64,000 bases of DNA from Dehalococcoidia bacterium. Lineage in GTDB: Bacteria; Chloroflexota; Dehalococcoidia; SM23-28-2. Made by a program: the position numbers and the translations under genes. This document shows, piece after piece, positions 9,297 through 17,654 of the stretch (position 1 is the stretch's first letter; each line of letters starts with the position of its first letter). The stretch lies in assembly GCA_030615765.1 (NCBI GenBank), contig JAUWYP010000008.1, forward strand, positions 1-64,000, written 5' to 3'. The notes under the pieces were generated by a model. That model was not told where the DNA came from. It ran no database searches and saw only the letters and a list, made by a program, of their open reading frames with translations.

Positions 9297-10604
9297 TCAG
9301 CTAGGGCTTTCGAGCGCTACCCGCGAGTCCCACACCGCCGCCCGGAAGATCCCCCGCGTCATGGTTGCTCGCGATTCGTTGGCACGACGAGAGTAGACCT
9401 CGGCGCGCACCTCGTGTACCTCGGCGTTGCCCGCATCCGCCGCCATCGCCCAGTCAACAAGGTGGCTCGCCATAGCCAGGTCCCCTTCGACCATCAGCTC
9501 TCGAGCGCGCTCCACAACCGGCCGCACCCCGCCAGCCAGACGCGCAATTTCCCCTCCCTGCTGCGCCTGGGGTGCCGGCTTCAGCTGTGAGGGCGTGCCA
9601 TCGTACCAGCCGCCGTATAGCCGCCAGACGTTCCTCACTATGAATTCCGGTTCATCGTAGACCGGCTGTAGGTAGGGCCGCCCCTCAAGGTGGACCGGCG
9701 GGCGAACCGTGTGCAGGACGGCATCCAGAGTCGCCCCCTGGTTCATCATCGCCACTGTTTGGTCGTGGAGCGACTCCAGGAACTCCGCAGTATCGGTGAG
9801 GGCCTGCCGCACCCGCTCTCTCCCCACCACGATCACCCCGTGTCCTGGCGAGAGCACCTCTGCCTCCAGCGCTGCCATCTTGCGAAGGGCCCGCGCCCAC
9901 TCCAAAGGGTATCGCTGCACCTTCTGCGGGTTGCCGGCGTTGGGCACGGCCCATATGAACAGGTCGCCTGGGCACAGAACCTTGCGCCCGGGTACCCATA
10001 CCCACGTGTGATCGTCCGTCTCGCCCCGGTCATGATAGAGTTCGAATCGTTCCCCACCCACCGTCAAGACCAAGGAACGGGCATAGGTGGTGTCGGGGTA
10101 AGTGTATTCGGTCGGCCACTGGATGATGCCCCGTGGCGCCATTTCCCCGCCCTCGCTGCGCTTCAAGGCGTCGGCTCCAAACTGGCGCGTGTTGATGATG
10201 CTATTGTAGCCAGCCGTCAGGATGTAGCGCTGGAAGCGAGCGGCCACCGCTTCGTGACCGACCACCCTCGGCCCAGGCCAGTCGCGCTCCTTAGCCTCCT
10301 CAGCGAACGGAGGCACGCCGAAGACGTGGTCCACGTGCCCGTGGGTGTAGACCGCCGTGTCCAGCCTCGCCTTCGACCACGACCGGATGGCCTCGAAGGT
10401 CTGCCTCTGGTTAAAGTAAGCACCGGTGTCTATCAGCACTAGGCCGCCCTCTGTCTCGAAGGCGGTTACATTGGCGAAGTGGCGCCAGAAGATCGTCTTT
10501 TCGGCGATCTCCTCGATGTCCCCGACGGGTGTCCAAGGGTGGTGCTCATCGGTGGTGACCTCCCCCGTCCACATCCTCTCCGCCAGATCCATCACTGTCC
10601 CCAT
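9297..10604 (-). CDS. Metallo-beta-lactamase-fold alkyl sulfatase-like hydrolase
   Basis: 435 aa; YTHGHVDHVFG metal motif; C-terminal helical region (VERARELMVEGDLAMASHLVDWAMAADAGNAEVHEVRAEVY) resembling the alkylsulfatase dimerisation domain. Confidence 0.8.
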   Translation of the reverse strand: MGTVMDLAERMWTGEVTTDEHHPWTPVGDIEEIAEKTIFWRHFANVTAFETEGGLVLIDTGAYFNQRQTFEAIRSWSKARLDTAVYTHGHVDHVFGVPPFAEEAKERDWPGPRVVGHEAVAARFQRYILTAGYNSIINTRQFGADALKRSEGGEMAPRGIIQWPTEYTYPDTTYARSLVLTVGGERFELYHDRGETDDHTWVWVPGRKVLCPGDLFIWAVPNAGNPQKVQRYPLEWARALRKMAALEAEVLSPGHGVIVVGRERVRQALTDTAEFLESLHDQTVAMMNQGATLDAVLHTVRPPVHLEGRPYLQPVYDEPEFIVRNVWRLYGGWYDGTPSQLKPAPQAQQGGEIARLAGGVRPVVERARELMVEGDLAMASHLVDWAMAADAGNAEVHEVRAEVYSRRANESRATMTRGIFRAAVWDSRVALESPS

Positions 10605-10768
10605 GAAGATACCTCCTGGACTGTCGAATCGATAGCCAGCCTTCTAAAGAGAGTAGCATCCTGCCCAGGGGAATGGTAGAGGCCGGCCGCCCGCGTATCT
10701 GCCTGACAGACAGATCGCCAGCTCCTTCTTGCGCCCCTGGTAGGCAACCGTGTGAATATTGCGCCCTG

Positions 10769-10987
10769 CTATTTCCTAGGCGGGCTCAGCACCAGACGGA
10801 AACCGTCCTCAACATCCACAACCCTTACGGAGTACCCCTTGCTCTGAGCCAGTCGCGACACGTTCTCCTTCGAGACCGCGCTCTCCACCAGCACGCCTAT
10901 AGGTTCCGCCGGATTCTCTTCCATGGCCTTCTTGGCTCTGACTACTGGGACAGGGCAGGAAAAACCCCGAACATCGACCTCAATCAT
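10769..10987 (-). CDS. TusA/YedF-family sulfurtransferase-like protein
   Basis: MIEVDVRGFSCPVPVVRAKKAM... with CPxP motif; internal ATG at 10987 preferred over the longer track start. Confidence 0.85.
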   Translation of the reverse strand: MIEVDVRGFSCPVPVVRAKKAMEENPAEPIGVLVESAVSKENVSRLAQSKGYSVRVVDVEDGFRLVLSPPRK

Positions 10988-11946
10988 TGTTGCCCTCCTG
11001 CCGTATAGCAGACCCCGCTCCATTGGCAAAGGTACTCTTCGAACACTGCCTGAAACTGACCGATAACCTGCCGGACCCTGGTGGCTGGAGTGGCCTGGGC
11101 GAACTTCCCCGCCATGCGGTTCGATCTGGCGGCAAGTATGGCTGCCTCGCGCGGCTCCAGCCCGGCATAGACGAAGGCGGACACAAGACCCGTGATGGTG
11201 TCTCCCGTCCCCCCAACCGCCTCCAGCGCAGGCACGTTCGGCTCAGCCACGGTAGCCACAATATCCCCACCGTCTACCACATAATCAATTGCTCCCTTGA
11301 CCAGCAGTAGCCTGGCTGCGTTCTTGTGCTGGTAAGCGGCGGCAACGAGCTCTGGAGTCCGGCTTGTGTCAGCGTCGAAGAGGTGCCTGGCGATATAGGC
11401 AGGGTGGGTGGCATCGGGATCAGCCAGAAATGCCATCTCAGTGGCATCCGGCGTGAAGATGTCAAAACACGCGGCCAGCCCAGCTGCCTTGGCGGCGTAC
11501 ATCGAGCCCGCGTCGGCGATCATGAGCACCTTGCGAGGGCATCTTTGGACGGATTCGCAGAGCGTCCTCATCAGGGCCATAACGGGAAGGCAATAGTGCA
11601 GCACCATTACCCGCGGAGAGATATCACCTACCTTCCCGATGAGATATTCGTAGATCTCTCGCGTACCCTTGCCCTGCCCGATGTCTCCTGCAACCAGGAC
11701 TTGGGGAGCCTCCAGCTTCAAGTAGTCGATGGCAGCCAGCGCAGCGCTGATCATAGCCCCGGTGCCCTGGGCACAGGGGATCCGGCGCCCCTCGACGACC
11801 ATGTCCTCCCCTTCGGCCACGGCGCGTCCTACGGTTAGCGGAAAGTCCCTTATGGGTACAGTCCCGGCAATGAGCATCATCGCTGGCCACCTCCCTGCCA
11901 GAGGATCAGGCATTCTTCCAGGGCTCGGTCCAGCATCAGGGCGCAC
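10984..11946 (-). CDS. YjeF C-terminal / NAD(P)HX dehydratase-like ribokinase-fold protein (function uncertain)
   Basis: FTPDATEMAFL, LLVKGAIDYVV and GGTGDTITGLVSAFVYAGL motifs; start may be the internal ATG near 11880. Confidence 0.65.
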   Translation of the reverse strand: MRPDAGPSPGRMPDPLAGRWPAMMLIAGTVPIRDFPLTVGRAVAEGEDMVVEGRRIPCAQGTGAMISAALAAIDYLKLEAPQVLVAGDIGQGKGTREIYEYLIGKVGDISPRVMVLHYCLPVMALMRTLCESVQRCPRKVLMIADAGSMYAAKAAGLAACFDIFTPDATEMAFLADPDATHPAYIARHLFDADTSRTPELVAAAYQHKNAARLLLVKGAIDYVVDGGDIVATVAEPNVPALEAVGGTGDTITGLVSAFVYAGLEPREAAILAARSNRMAGKFAQATPATRVRQVIGQFQAVFEEYLCQWSGVCYTAGGQQ

Positions 11947-12428
11947 AGGGTGAAGCCAATATCCCTCGGCCGCGGGGCCTCGCTGAGCTTCTTGTCCACC
12001 AGCTCAGAGTGCAGGTAAGGAATATCAGGGCAGCCCCCACCTGAAACGTTGACAATGATGCCGCTCTTCTTGTCGAAGGAGAGCTTCATATTACCTGCCC
12101 TCACCATCACCTGGTCACCGAAATCCGTCGCCTTGACGATTTCCAGGAGCGGTGAGGTGCTTACCCTAAGCGGAGCGACGCTGACATACGCCGCGTCCTT
12201 TTCCTTGAGCTCTCGCTCGATGCCAGGCTGTTCCACCAGGTTTACCTCCAGCGCCAGGTCACAGCCCATGCGCAGCTCCGGCGGTGGAGCAACGAGCCTA
12301 ACAGCGTAGTCTGCTTTCCTAAGCACCTTCTCTGCCGTCATTGCATCCTGTACATCCTCGAAAAGCAGCAGCCCCCCACCCTCGAAGGAAGGCTTCTTTC
12401 GTCTTAGAAACCGTCTTAGAAACCCCAT
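11877..12428 (-). CDS. DUF3343-containing protein (putative Se/S carrier-like) with C-terminal extension
   Basis: LLLFEDVQDAMTAEKVLRKADYAVRLVAPPPELRMGCDLALEV matches the DUF3343 pattern; located between TusA-like and YedE-like genes. Confidence 0.7.
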   Translation of the reverse strand: MGFLRRFLRRKKPSFEGGGLLLFEDVQDAMTAEKVLRKADYAVRLVAPPPELRMGCDLALEVNLVEQPGIERELKEKDAAYVSVAPLRVSTSPLLEIVKATDFGDQVMVRAGNMKLSFDKKSGIIVNVSGGGCPDIPYLHSELVDKKLSEAPRPRDIGFTLCALMLDRALEECLILWQGGGQR

Positions 12429-12441
12429 AATGACCTACCCC

Positions 12442-13635
12442 CTACGTTTCGTCCGCCGCAGCGACTCGCACCTTGGCAAAAGCCTTCCTCCACCAGGCTG
12501 CCAACCATGCCTTGTCCATCACCGCAAAGCCGATCGCCCCTACCACCACCAGGCCGATAACGACCGCCTCCGGCCCATACGGGCTGACACCGGCGGACGA
12601 GCTGGCCAGGTTGAAGTTGTGCGCAAAGGCGGCCCCGCTGATCATACCGAGAACGAACACGGCCGCGTCGCCATCACCCTCACCGGACAGGAAGAGCTGC
12701 CTGCCGGGGCAACCTCCCGCCAGCGCGAAGCACAGCCCGGCAAGCCCCATGCCCAAGAAGTTCCACAAATGGTTGTCGTGGGCCACCGGCTGGTCGGCCA
12801 AGCCAAGCTTTAGCAGGTCCTCATCGGTGAACCCGGTGATCAGGGCGTTAGTGACCACTGCGGCGGCCACAAGGGCGAGGACTCCGCTCAGCAGGTGAGT
12901 GTCTCTGACCAGGACGACATCGCGGATGGCGCCCATCGTGCAGAAGCGAGTACGCTGCGCCAGTATCCCTACCGCTATTCCCACTACCAGCGATACCGCT
13001 AAGGCAGCGTGCAATGCCCCCGGCCCCGTGACGCTCTCGAAAATCGGGCCGATGGGGTTGCCGTCGGCGTCGCGCCCAAACTCAGGCGCGAAGATGGCAA
13101 GCAGCAGCAGGCCGATCACGGCCGACGGCAGTACCAGGCCGATGACAAGGGGAGCGCGATTAGCGCGGCCCAGGTTGTAACCGCCACGCAAGAAGAACGC
13201 CCCCAGGGTTACGCCCGCCACGAGCCCCGACAGCCCCAGGATGGCGTTCAGGTCGCCGCCAGCCAGGCGGAGCAGGGCACGCCAGGGGCAGCCCAGGAAC
13301 ACCAGTGCCCCGATCATGGCAAAGACGCCAAGGGCAAAGCGGACGATCGGCGCCGAACCGGCACGCGGCCTGAACTCCCGAAACAGGAGCGCCGCCAGGA
13401 GCGCCCCCAGCACAAAGCCGATTATCTCCGGCCGTATATACTGGACGACACCAGCCCTGTGCAGGCCGAGGGCTCCGGCGATGTCGCGCTCAAAGCAGGC
13501 AACGCAAATGCCCATGTTCTTGGGGTTGCCCCAATACACCAGCAATGAGGCGAGGACTCCTATGACAGCTCCCGCAGAGATGATCCCCCAGCGCGAGGCG
13601 AAAAAGCTGTTGAGTTTGGACATATAGTGCGTCAT
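12442..13635 (-). CDS. yedE: YedE/YeeE-family putative selenium (or sulfur) transporter
   Basis: 397 aa polytopic; RTRFCTMGAIRDVVLVRD and ALAGGCPGRQLFLSGEGDGDA motifs characteristic of YedE/YeeE. Confidence 0.85.
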   Translation of the reverse strand: MTHYMSKLNSFFASRWGIISAGAVIGVLASLLVYWGNPKNMGICVACFERDIAGALGLHRAGVVQYIRPEIIGFVLGALLAALLFREFRPRAGSAPIVRFALGVFAMIGALVFLGCPWRALLRLAGGDLNAILGLSGLVAGVTLGAFFLRGGYNLGRANRAPLVIGLVLPSAVIGLLLLAIFAPEFGRDADGNPIGPIFESVTGPGALHAALAVSLVVGIAVGILAQRTRFCTMGAIRDVVLVRDTHLLSGVLALVAAAVVTNALITGFTDEDLLKLGLADQPVAHDNHLWNFLGMGLAGLCFALAGGCPGRQLFLSGEGDGDAAVFVLGMISGAAFAHNFNLASSSAGVSPYGPEAVVIGLVVVGAIGFAVMDKAWLAAWWRKAFAKVRVAAADET

Positions 13636-13874
13636 TGCTCACTCCTTCTCGGGATCGGCAGGCAAGTGGACGGTATCGTCCGCCGGCGGGGAATGCGGTC
13701 TAGTTCGATCCCCACGCCAAGCATGCAATGCGCCCACTAAGTGGCGCTGGGCGGGGTTGAGCGAGTCTCAGGCCGTCACTCTACTGCAGTGCGCCTGGCT
13801 CTGAGGAGGTTGCGTCTTTGGAGATGAGGCGACAGCTAGGCCATGACGGGAAGAGAGGCTGCTCGAGCAGATGA

Positions 13875-13895
13875 CTGACGCAGCACCTGCGTCAG
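13875..13895. repeat. Perfect 9-bp inverted repeat hairpin CTGACGCAG-CAC-CTGCGTCAG upstream of yedE
   Basis: Read directly; a second hairpin GGCGC-TCA-GCGCC lies at 13904-13916. Confidence 0.8.
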
Positions 13896-13919
13896 GCCCC
13901 CCGGGCGCTCAGCGCCGCC

Positions 13920-13952
13920 TCAGACGAAGCGTTGTCGCGGGACCATCGTCAT
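13920..13952 (-). other. Candidate leader mini-ORF (MTMVPRQRFV, stop UGA) upstream of yedE
   Basis: Minus strand AAGGAGG-TGAGAGCG-ATG: strong Shine-Dalgarno at good spacing, 10 codons, then TGA followed by two hairpins. Confidence 0.4.
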
Positions 13953-13982
13953 CGCTCTCACCTCCTTCCCTCCCAGCTCAAG

Positions 13983-14681
13983 CTACTCGCCCAAATGGGA
14001 GATGCTATCGCGGAGATTATCAGCGTCGCGACCGCTAGGATCAAGCGTCGCCCTGCAGGCGCCGACCTCCCGCAGCAATCTCTGCGCCTCCTCCACGTCG
14101 GCCTCGCTGTTGATGTTGAAGAAGCTGAGGTGACGCGGGTCGATGCGGTCGATCGTTCCCTCGTCGACGTAGCGTACTCTCACCGCCTCGAACAGTGGCG
14201 CGATCTTGAGGTGGCCCGCCCGCAGCATCCGTTCTATGGGAGCGAGGCAGGCCTTGGAGTAGAGCGCGTGAAGGGGTTCGGGCTGACCTTCCAGGCGAGG
14301 GACCACCGCGTCGACGTTGCCGCTCTCCTCCATCAGATGGCGCAGAAGCTCGCGGTTTAGAAACGGCAGGTCACAGGCCACCACCAGGCTCCAACGCTCG
14401 GCGGAAGCGTCAACTCCGGTGAAGATGCCCCCGAGCGAGCCCCGGCCGGGGTAGCGGTCGCTCACCACCCGCACTCGGGGCGGCAGGTGCAGGGCCGCCG
14501 CCTGCTCGGGCCGACCTACCACCACCAGCACCTCAGTTGTCAGAGGGACGATGCTGTCTATGACCCGCTCGATAAGCGCCTTGCCGCCGATGCGCTCCAG
14601 CGCCTTGTTCCTTCCCAGGCGCCGGCTCGCGCCGCCAGCCATGATGACGCCGCTCACCTGAATTGAATCGCCCATGAGCAA
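13983..14681 (-). CDS. mobA: Molybdenum cofactor guanylyltransferase
   Basis: GVIMAGGASRRLGRNKALERIGGKALIERVI nucleotidyltransferase signature; VACDLPFLNRELL. Confidence 0.88.
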   Translation of the reverse strand: MLMGDSIQVSGVIMAGGASRRLGRNKALERIGGKALIERVIDSIVPLTTEVLVVVGRPEQAAALHLPPRVRVVSDRYPGRGSLGGIFTGVDASAERWSLVVACDLPFLNRELLRHLMEESGNVDAVVPRLEGQPEPLHALYSKACLAPIERMLRAGHLKIAPLFEAVRVRYVDEGTIDRIDPRHLSFFNINSEADVEEAQRLLREVGACRATLDPSGRDADNLRDSISHLGE

Positions 14682-14738
14682 AGGCCTACCCGCAGGACCT
14701 CACCGTGATAGCCGCAGCGCTTTGCAGCCCCTCCACCC

Positions 14739-15581
14739 CTACCCCTCCCCATACCCAGCATCGAGCGCTGCCACGTCCATGGCCACCGTCAGGATACGTT
14801 CCGCCGGCAGCAGTCGCTCCCCAGCAACTTGGCGTAGGTCGATCGTCTTGAGGTAGCGGCGGCACTGCTCGCAGACGTTGAGGCGATACACCTGGTCGTC
14901 GCTCGGGTAATAGGCCAGTCGGCGCGGCTCGTCGTTGCCGCAGAACGGACAACCTATTCGCTGGAACGTCCACTCGCTGTCACAGCGCGAGCACAGGAGT
15001 CGCCGCCGCCCGCTCTCTCGTTCCAGCGCAGCCAGGTCCGGTTCGCCGCCGCAAATCGGGCAGCGCCCGCGATACCAAGCGCTGTCATCGACCCAGGGAG
15101 CAAGCGCCTGCGCCTGGACTCGCAGGAAGGGGCGCAGGGCATTGTTGAAAATGAAGGCGAGGAGCTTGCCATCGAGCCCGGATCCCTCTCCTTCACGGAC
15201 CCGACCCTCGCGCAGATACTCCACGGCGAGGGCCCCGATCTGGTCTCGTCTCTCGTCCAGCCAGGCACGAATCCCGGCCAGGGTCTCGGCCAGCTCCGGT
15301 CTGCGCTCGGCAACGATGAAGCCTATCTGGTCACAGAGCCCAGCCAGAGTCTGGCCGTCCACCCCCAAAGACTCCGGCGAAAGCAGAGGAACCCCTTGCT
15401 GAAGCCGCGCACTGGCCTCCTCGCCATCCAGTGCTGGACGTTGCGGCGAGACCCCAGCGTGGGCCTGCGCCCTGAGTAGTTCGCAGTGGAGTTCGATGGT
15501 GTCAGCTAACTCAGGCCGCTTGTCAGCTTGGCGGTAGACCTCTTGCAGGATCTGGTCGTAACCAACCACTACAGCCCCCAC
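14739..15581 (-). CDS. fdhE: Formate dehydrogenase accessory protein FdhE
   Basis: RGRCPICGGEPDLAAL...LLCSRCDSEWTFQRIGCPFCGNDEPRRLAYYPSDDQVYRLNVCEQCRRYLKTIDLR rubredoxin-like Cys motifs of FdhE. Confidence 0.9.
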   Translation of the reverse strand: MGAVVVGYDQILQEVYRQADKRPELADTIELHCELLRAQAHAGVSPQRPALDGEEASARLQQGVPLLSPESLGVDGQTLAGLCDQIGFIVAERRPELAETLAGIRAWLDERRDQIGALAVEYLREGRVREGEGSGLDGKLLAFIFNNALRPFLRVQAQALAPWVDDSAWYRGRCPICGGEPDLAALERESGRRRLLCSRCDSEWTFQRIGCPFCGNDEPRRLAYYPSDDQVYRLNVCEQCRRYLKTIDLRQVAGERLLPAERILTVAMDVAALDAGYGEG

Positions 15582-15637
15582 AGCCCCGCTTTGCTTCTCC
15601 TCCCCCTCTTCTAACCGCTGTCAGTGGCGTGGCGCGC

Positions 15638-16786
15638 CTACTCCCCAGCCGGACTGCCGGCGTACTCGGTAAACAGGGGCAGATAGCGCGCCACCAGGCC
15701 AAAGGCGACGATGCCTGCGGACACTACGCCGATGGTCACAGCGAATTCCAGCGGGTGCGGCACGTACGAGGCGGCGAACTCCGGCTTGTCAATGGCGATC
15801 AGCCCCACGGCAAAGCGGCTGAGGATCACCCCGCTGACGACCAGGAGGGCGCTGAACAGCAGCCAGGCGCGACTTCGCCTTACGGCCGGGAGCGAGAACA
15901 GCACCATGGGCAGGAGCACGAAGCCCATGATCTCCAGCCAGAACAGACCGCTCTCCAGATCCCATTCTGTCAGCAGCCCCAGCTCCCCCGAGCCGGCGAG
16001 ATCCCCAATCTTGACCGCGATGTAGGCGGCCAGGACAAACGGGATCACCCTGGCCAGGCCGCCCAGGAGGTCTAGCTCCAGCCCTCGCCGGAACACTCTC
16101 GAACTGATGATGGACTCCAGGATCACCATCGCCGGGCCCACCGCTACCGCCGTCAACCAGAACATCAGCGGCAATAATGGCGTGTGCCAAACCTTGTGGA
16201 GTTGGTCGGGCAGGATGACATACAGCGAACCCAGAGAAGACTGGTGCAGGGTGGACAGCATTGCCCCCGCGATGGCAAGCGGGATGACGAGGGTGTGGAT
16301 GAGCCGCCGCGGCGCCTCCATCCCAAAACGCTCGAACACCAGCGGGCTGAACTCCAGGGCCAGCACGAAGGTGTACAGCATTACGCACCAGCCTACTTCG
16401 AACATGACCGAGTGCGGGTTCCAGAAGATTATGAGATACCAGATGCGCTCCGGGTGGCCCAGGTCAACCAGAAGGGCCACGATCACCAGGATGTAGCCCA
16501 GGAAGCCGGTGAGAATGGCTGGCCGAAGGAGGGGACGGTACCGCTCCCCACCGAAAAGATAGACCATCGACGCTGTGATGAAGGCGCCGGACGCCAACGC
16601 CACGCCACACAGGAGGTCGAAGGTGATCCACAGCCCCCAAGCCGTGTTATCGTTCAGATTGGTGGTAGCCCCCAGGCCGTTTGCGTAGCGGATCATTGCC
16701 ACCACAAACGCGAGGACGATCAGCCCCCCCAGCACGACCACGGCGGGCGAAATGGGAGGACGGCGGAGGGCGATTCTTCCGATCAT
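15638..16786 (-). CDS. NrfD/polysulfide reductase-type membrane subunit (formate dehydrogenase membrane anchor)
   Basis: 382 aa polytopic; WGLWITFDLLCGVALASGAF and HQSSLGSLYVILPDQLHKVWHTPLLP motifs; overlaps the FeS gene by 4 bp. Confidence 0.88.
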   Translation of the reverse strand: MIGRIALRRPPISPAVVVLGGLIVLAFVVAMIRYANGLGATTNLNDNTAWGLWITFDLLCGVALASGAFITASMVYLFGGERYRPLLRPAILTGFLGYILVIVALLVDLGHPERIWYLIIFWNPHSVMFEVGWCVMLYTFVLALEFSPLVFERFGMEAPRRLIHTLVIPLAIAGAMLSTLHQSSLGSLYVILPDQLHKVWHTPLLPLMFWLTAVAVGPAMVILESIISSRVFRRGLELDLLGGLARVIPFVLAAYIAVKIGDLAGSGELGLLTEWDLESGLFWLEIMGFVLLPMVLFSLPAVRRSRAWLLFSALLVVSGVILSRFAVGLIAIDKPEFAASYVPHPLEFAVTIGVVSAGIVAFGLVARYLPLFTEYAGSPAGE

Positions 16787-17607
16787 GACGATGTCTCCCT
16801 ATCTCCTGACCTACCTGATCCCCCCTTCTTCACCATCATCTCTTGTCGGCGTCTCACCACCCAGTAGATGCCGCCCAGGCCAATCAGCATGCCCACCAGA
16901 ACCGCAGGCGTAGCTTTCGTCATGATGTCCTCGGTGTCTTCCTGAATCGGCGCCGACCCAAGCTCCGGCATGCCTAGTTCCTCGAAGGGAACGGACGAGA
17001 TGTAGAGCAGGGAGGTGCCTCCTGCCTCGTCCTTGCCGTAGACGTGATCCAGGTATCTTTCCGGGTGTTCCCGAATCCTGGCCTCCGCCACGGCGATCAG
17101 CTCATCGCGCTCCCCGTACATGAGCGCCCCGCTCGGGCAGGTGTGGACACAGGCCGGCTCCATCCCTGCGCTCAGCCGATCGATACAGAAGGTGCACTTC
17201 TTGATCTCCGCCCCCTCAAACAGACCATCGCCCCACTGGAAGGTCGGGATCTCGAAAGGACAGGCCAGCATGCAGTAGCGACAACCGATGCAGCGATCGT
17301 CGCGATAGAGCACCGGGCCTTCGTCCGTCTTGTACAGGGCGCCCACCGGACACGCCGATACGCAGGCCGGGTGCAGGCAGTGCATGCAGGCGTGCCGGCC
17401 GAAGGCCCATGCCACCCCGTCACCGTCGTCGACCTCCCTGAACTCCATGACGAGCCAGGTGTCCTCCGAGACGCGCGGCGGGTTCTGGTAGCTGCCGGTG
17501 TTGTGGGTGACCTCCGCCGGCAGGTCGTTCCACTGCTTGCAGGCGACCTGACAGCCACGGCAGCCGGTGCACCTGAAGGCGTCAAACAGTATCGCCACCT
17601 TGGCCAT
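16783..17607 (-). CDS. fdhB: Formate dehydrogenase iron-sulfur subunit (4 x [4Fe-4S], C-terminal TM)
   Basis: CTGCRGCQVACKQW, CLHPACVSACPVGAL, CIGCRYCMLACPFEIP, CIDRLSAGMEPACVHTCPSGAL; C-terminal TM helix. Track start 17634; ATG at 17607 (MAKVAILFD) preferred. Confidence 0.92.
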   Translation of the reverse strand: MAKVAILFDAFRCTGCRGCQVACKQWNDLPAEVTHNTGSYQNPPRVSEDTWLVMEFREVDDGDGVAWAFGRHACMHCLHPACVSACPVGALYKTDEGPVLYRDDRCIGCRYCMLACPFEIPTFQWGDGLFEGAEIKKCTFCIDRLSAGMEPACVHTCPSGALMYGERDELIAVAEARIREHPERYLDHVYGKDEAGGTSLLYISSVPFEELGMPELGSAPIQEDTEDIMTKATPAVLVGMLIGLGGIYWVVRRRQEMMVKKGGSGRSGDRETSS

Positions 17608-17654
17608 ATCACTTACCGTCCCTTGCCGAGGCAAACGTCAGGAGCATCCTGTCC

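Noticed and set aside
13681-13720. Possible tRNA (T-arm-like gttcgatcc), considered as selC
   Set aside because: No acceptor/anticodon arms could be drawn and there is no UCA anticodon in a suitable context; only a hairpin remains.
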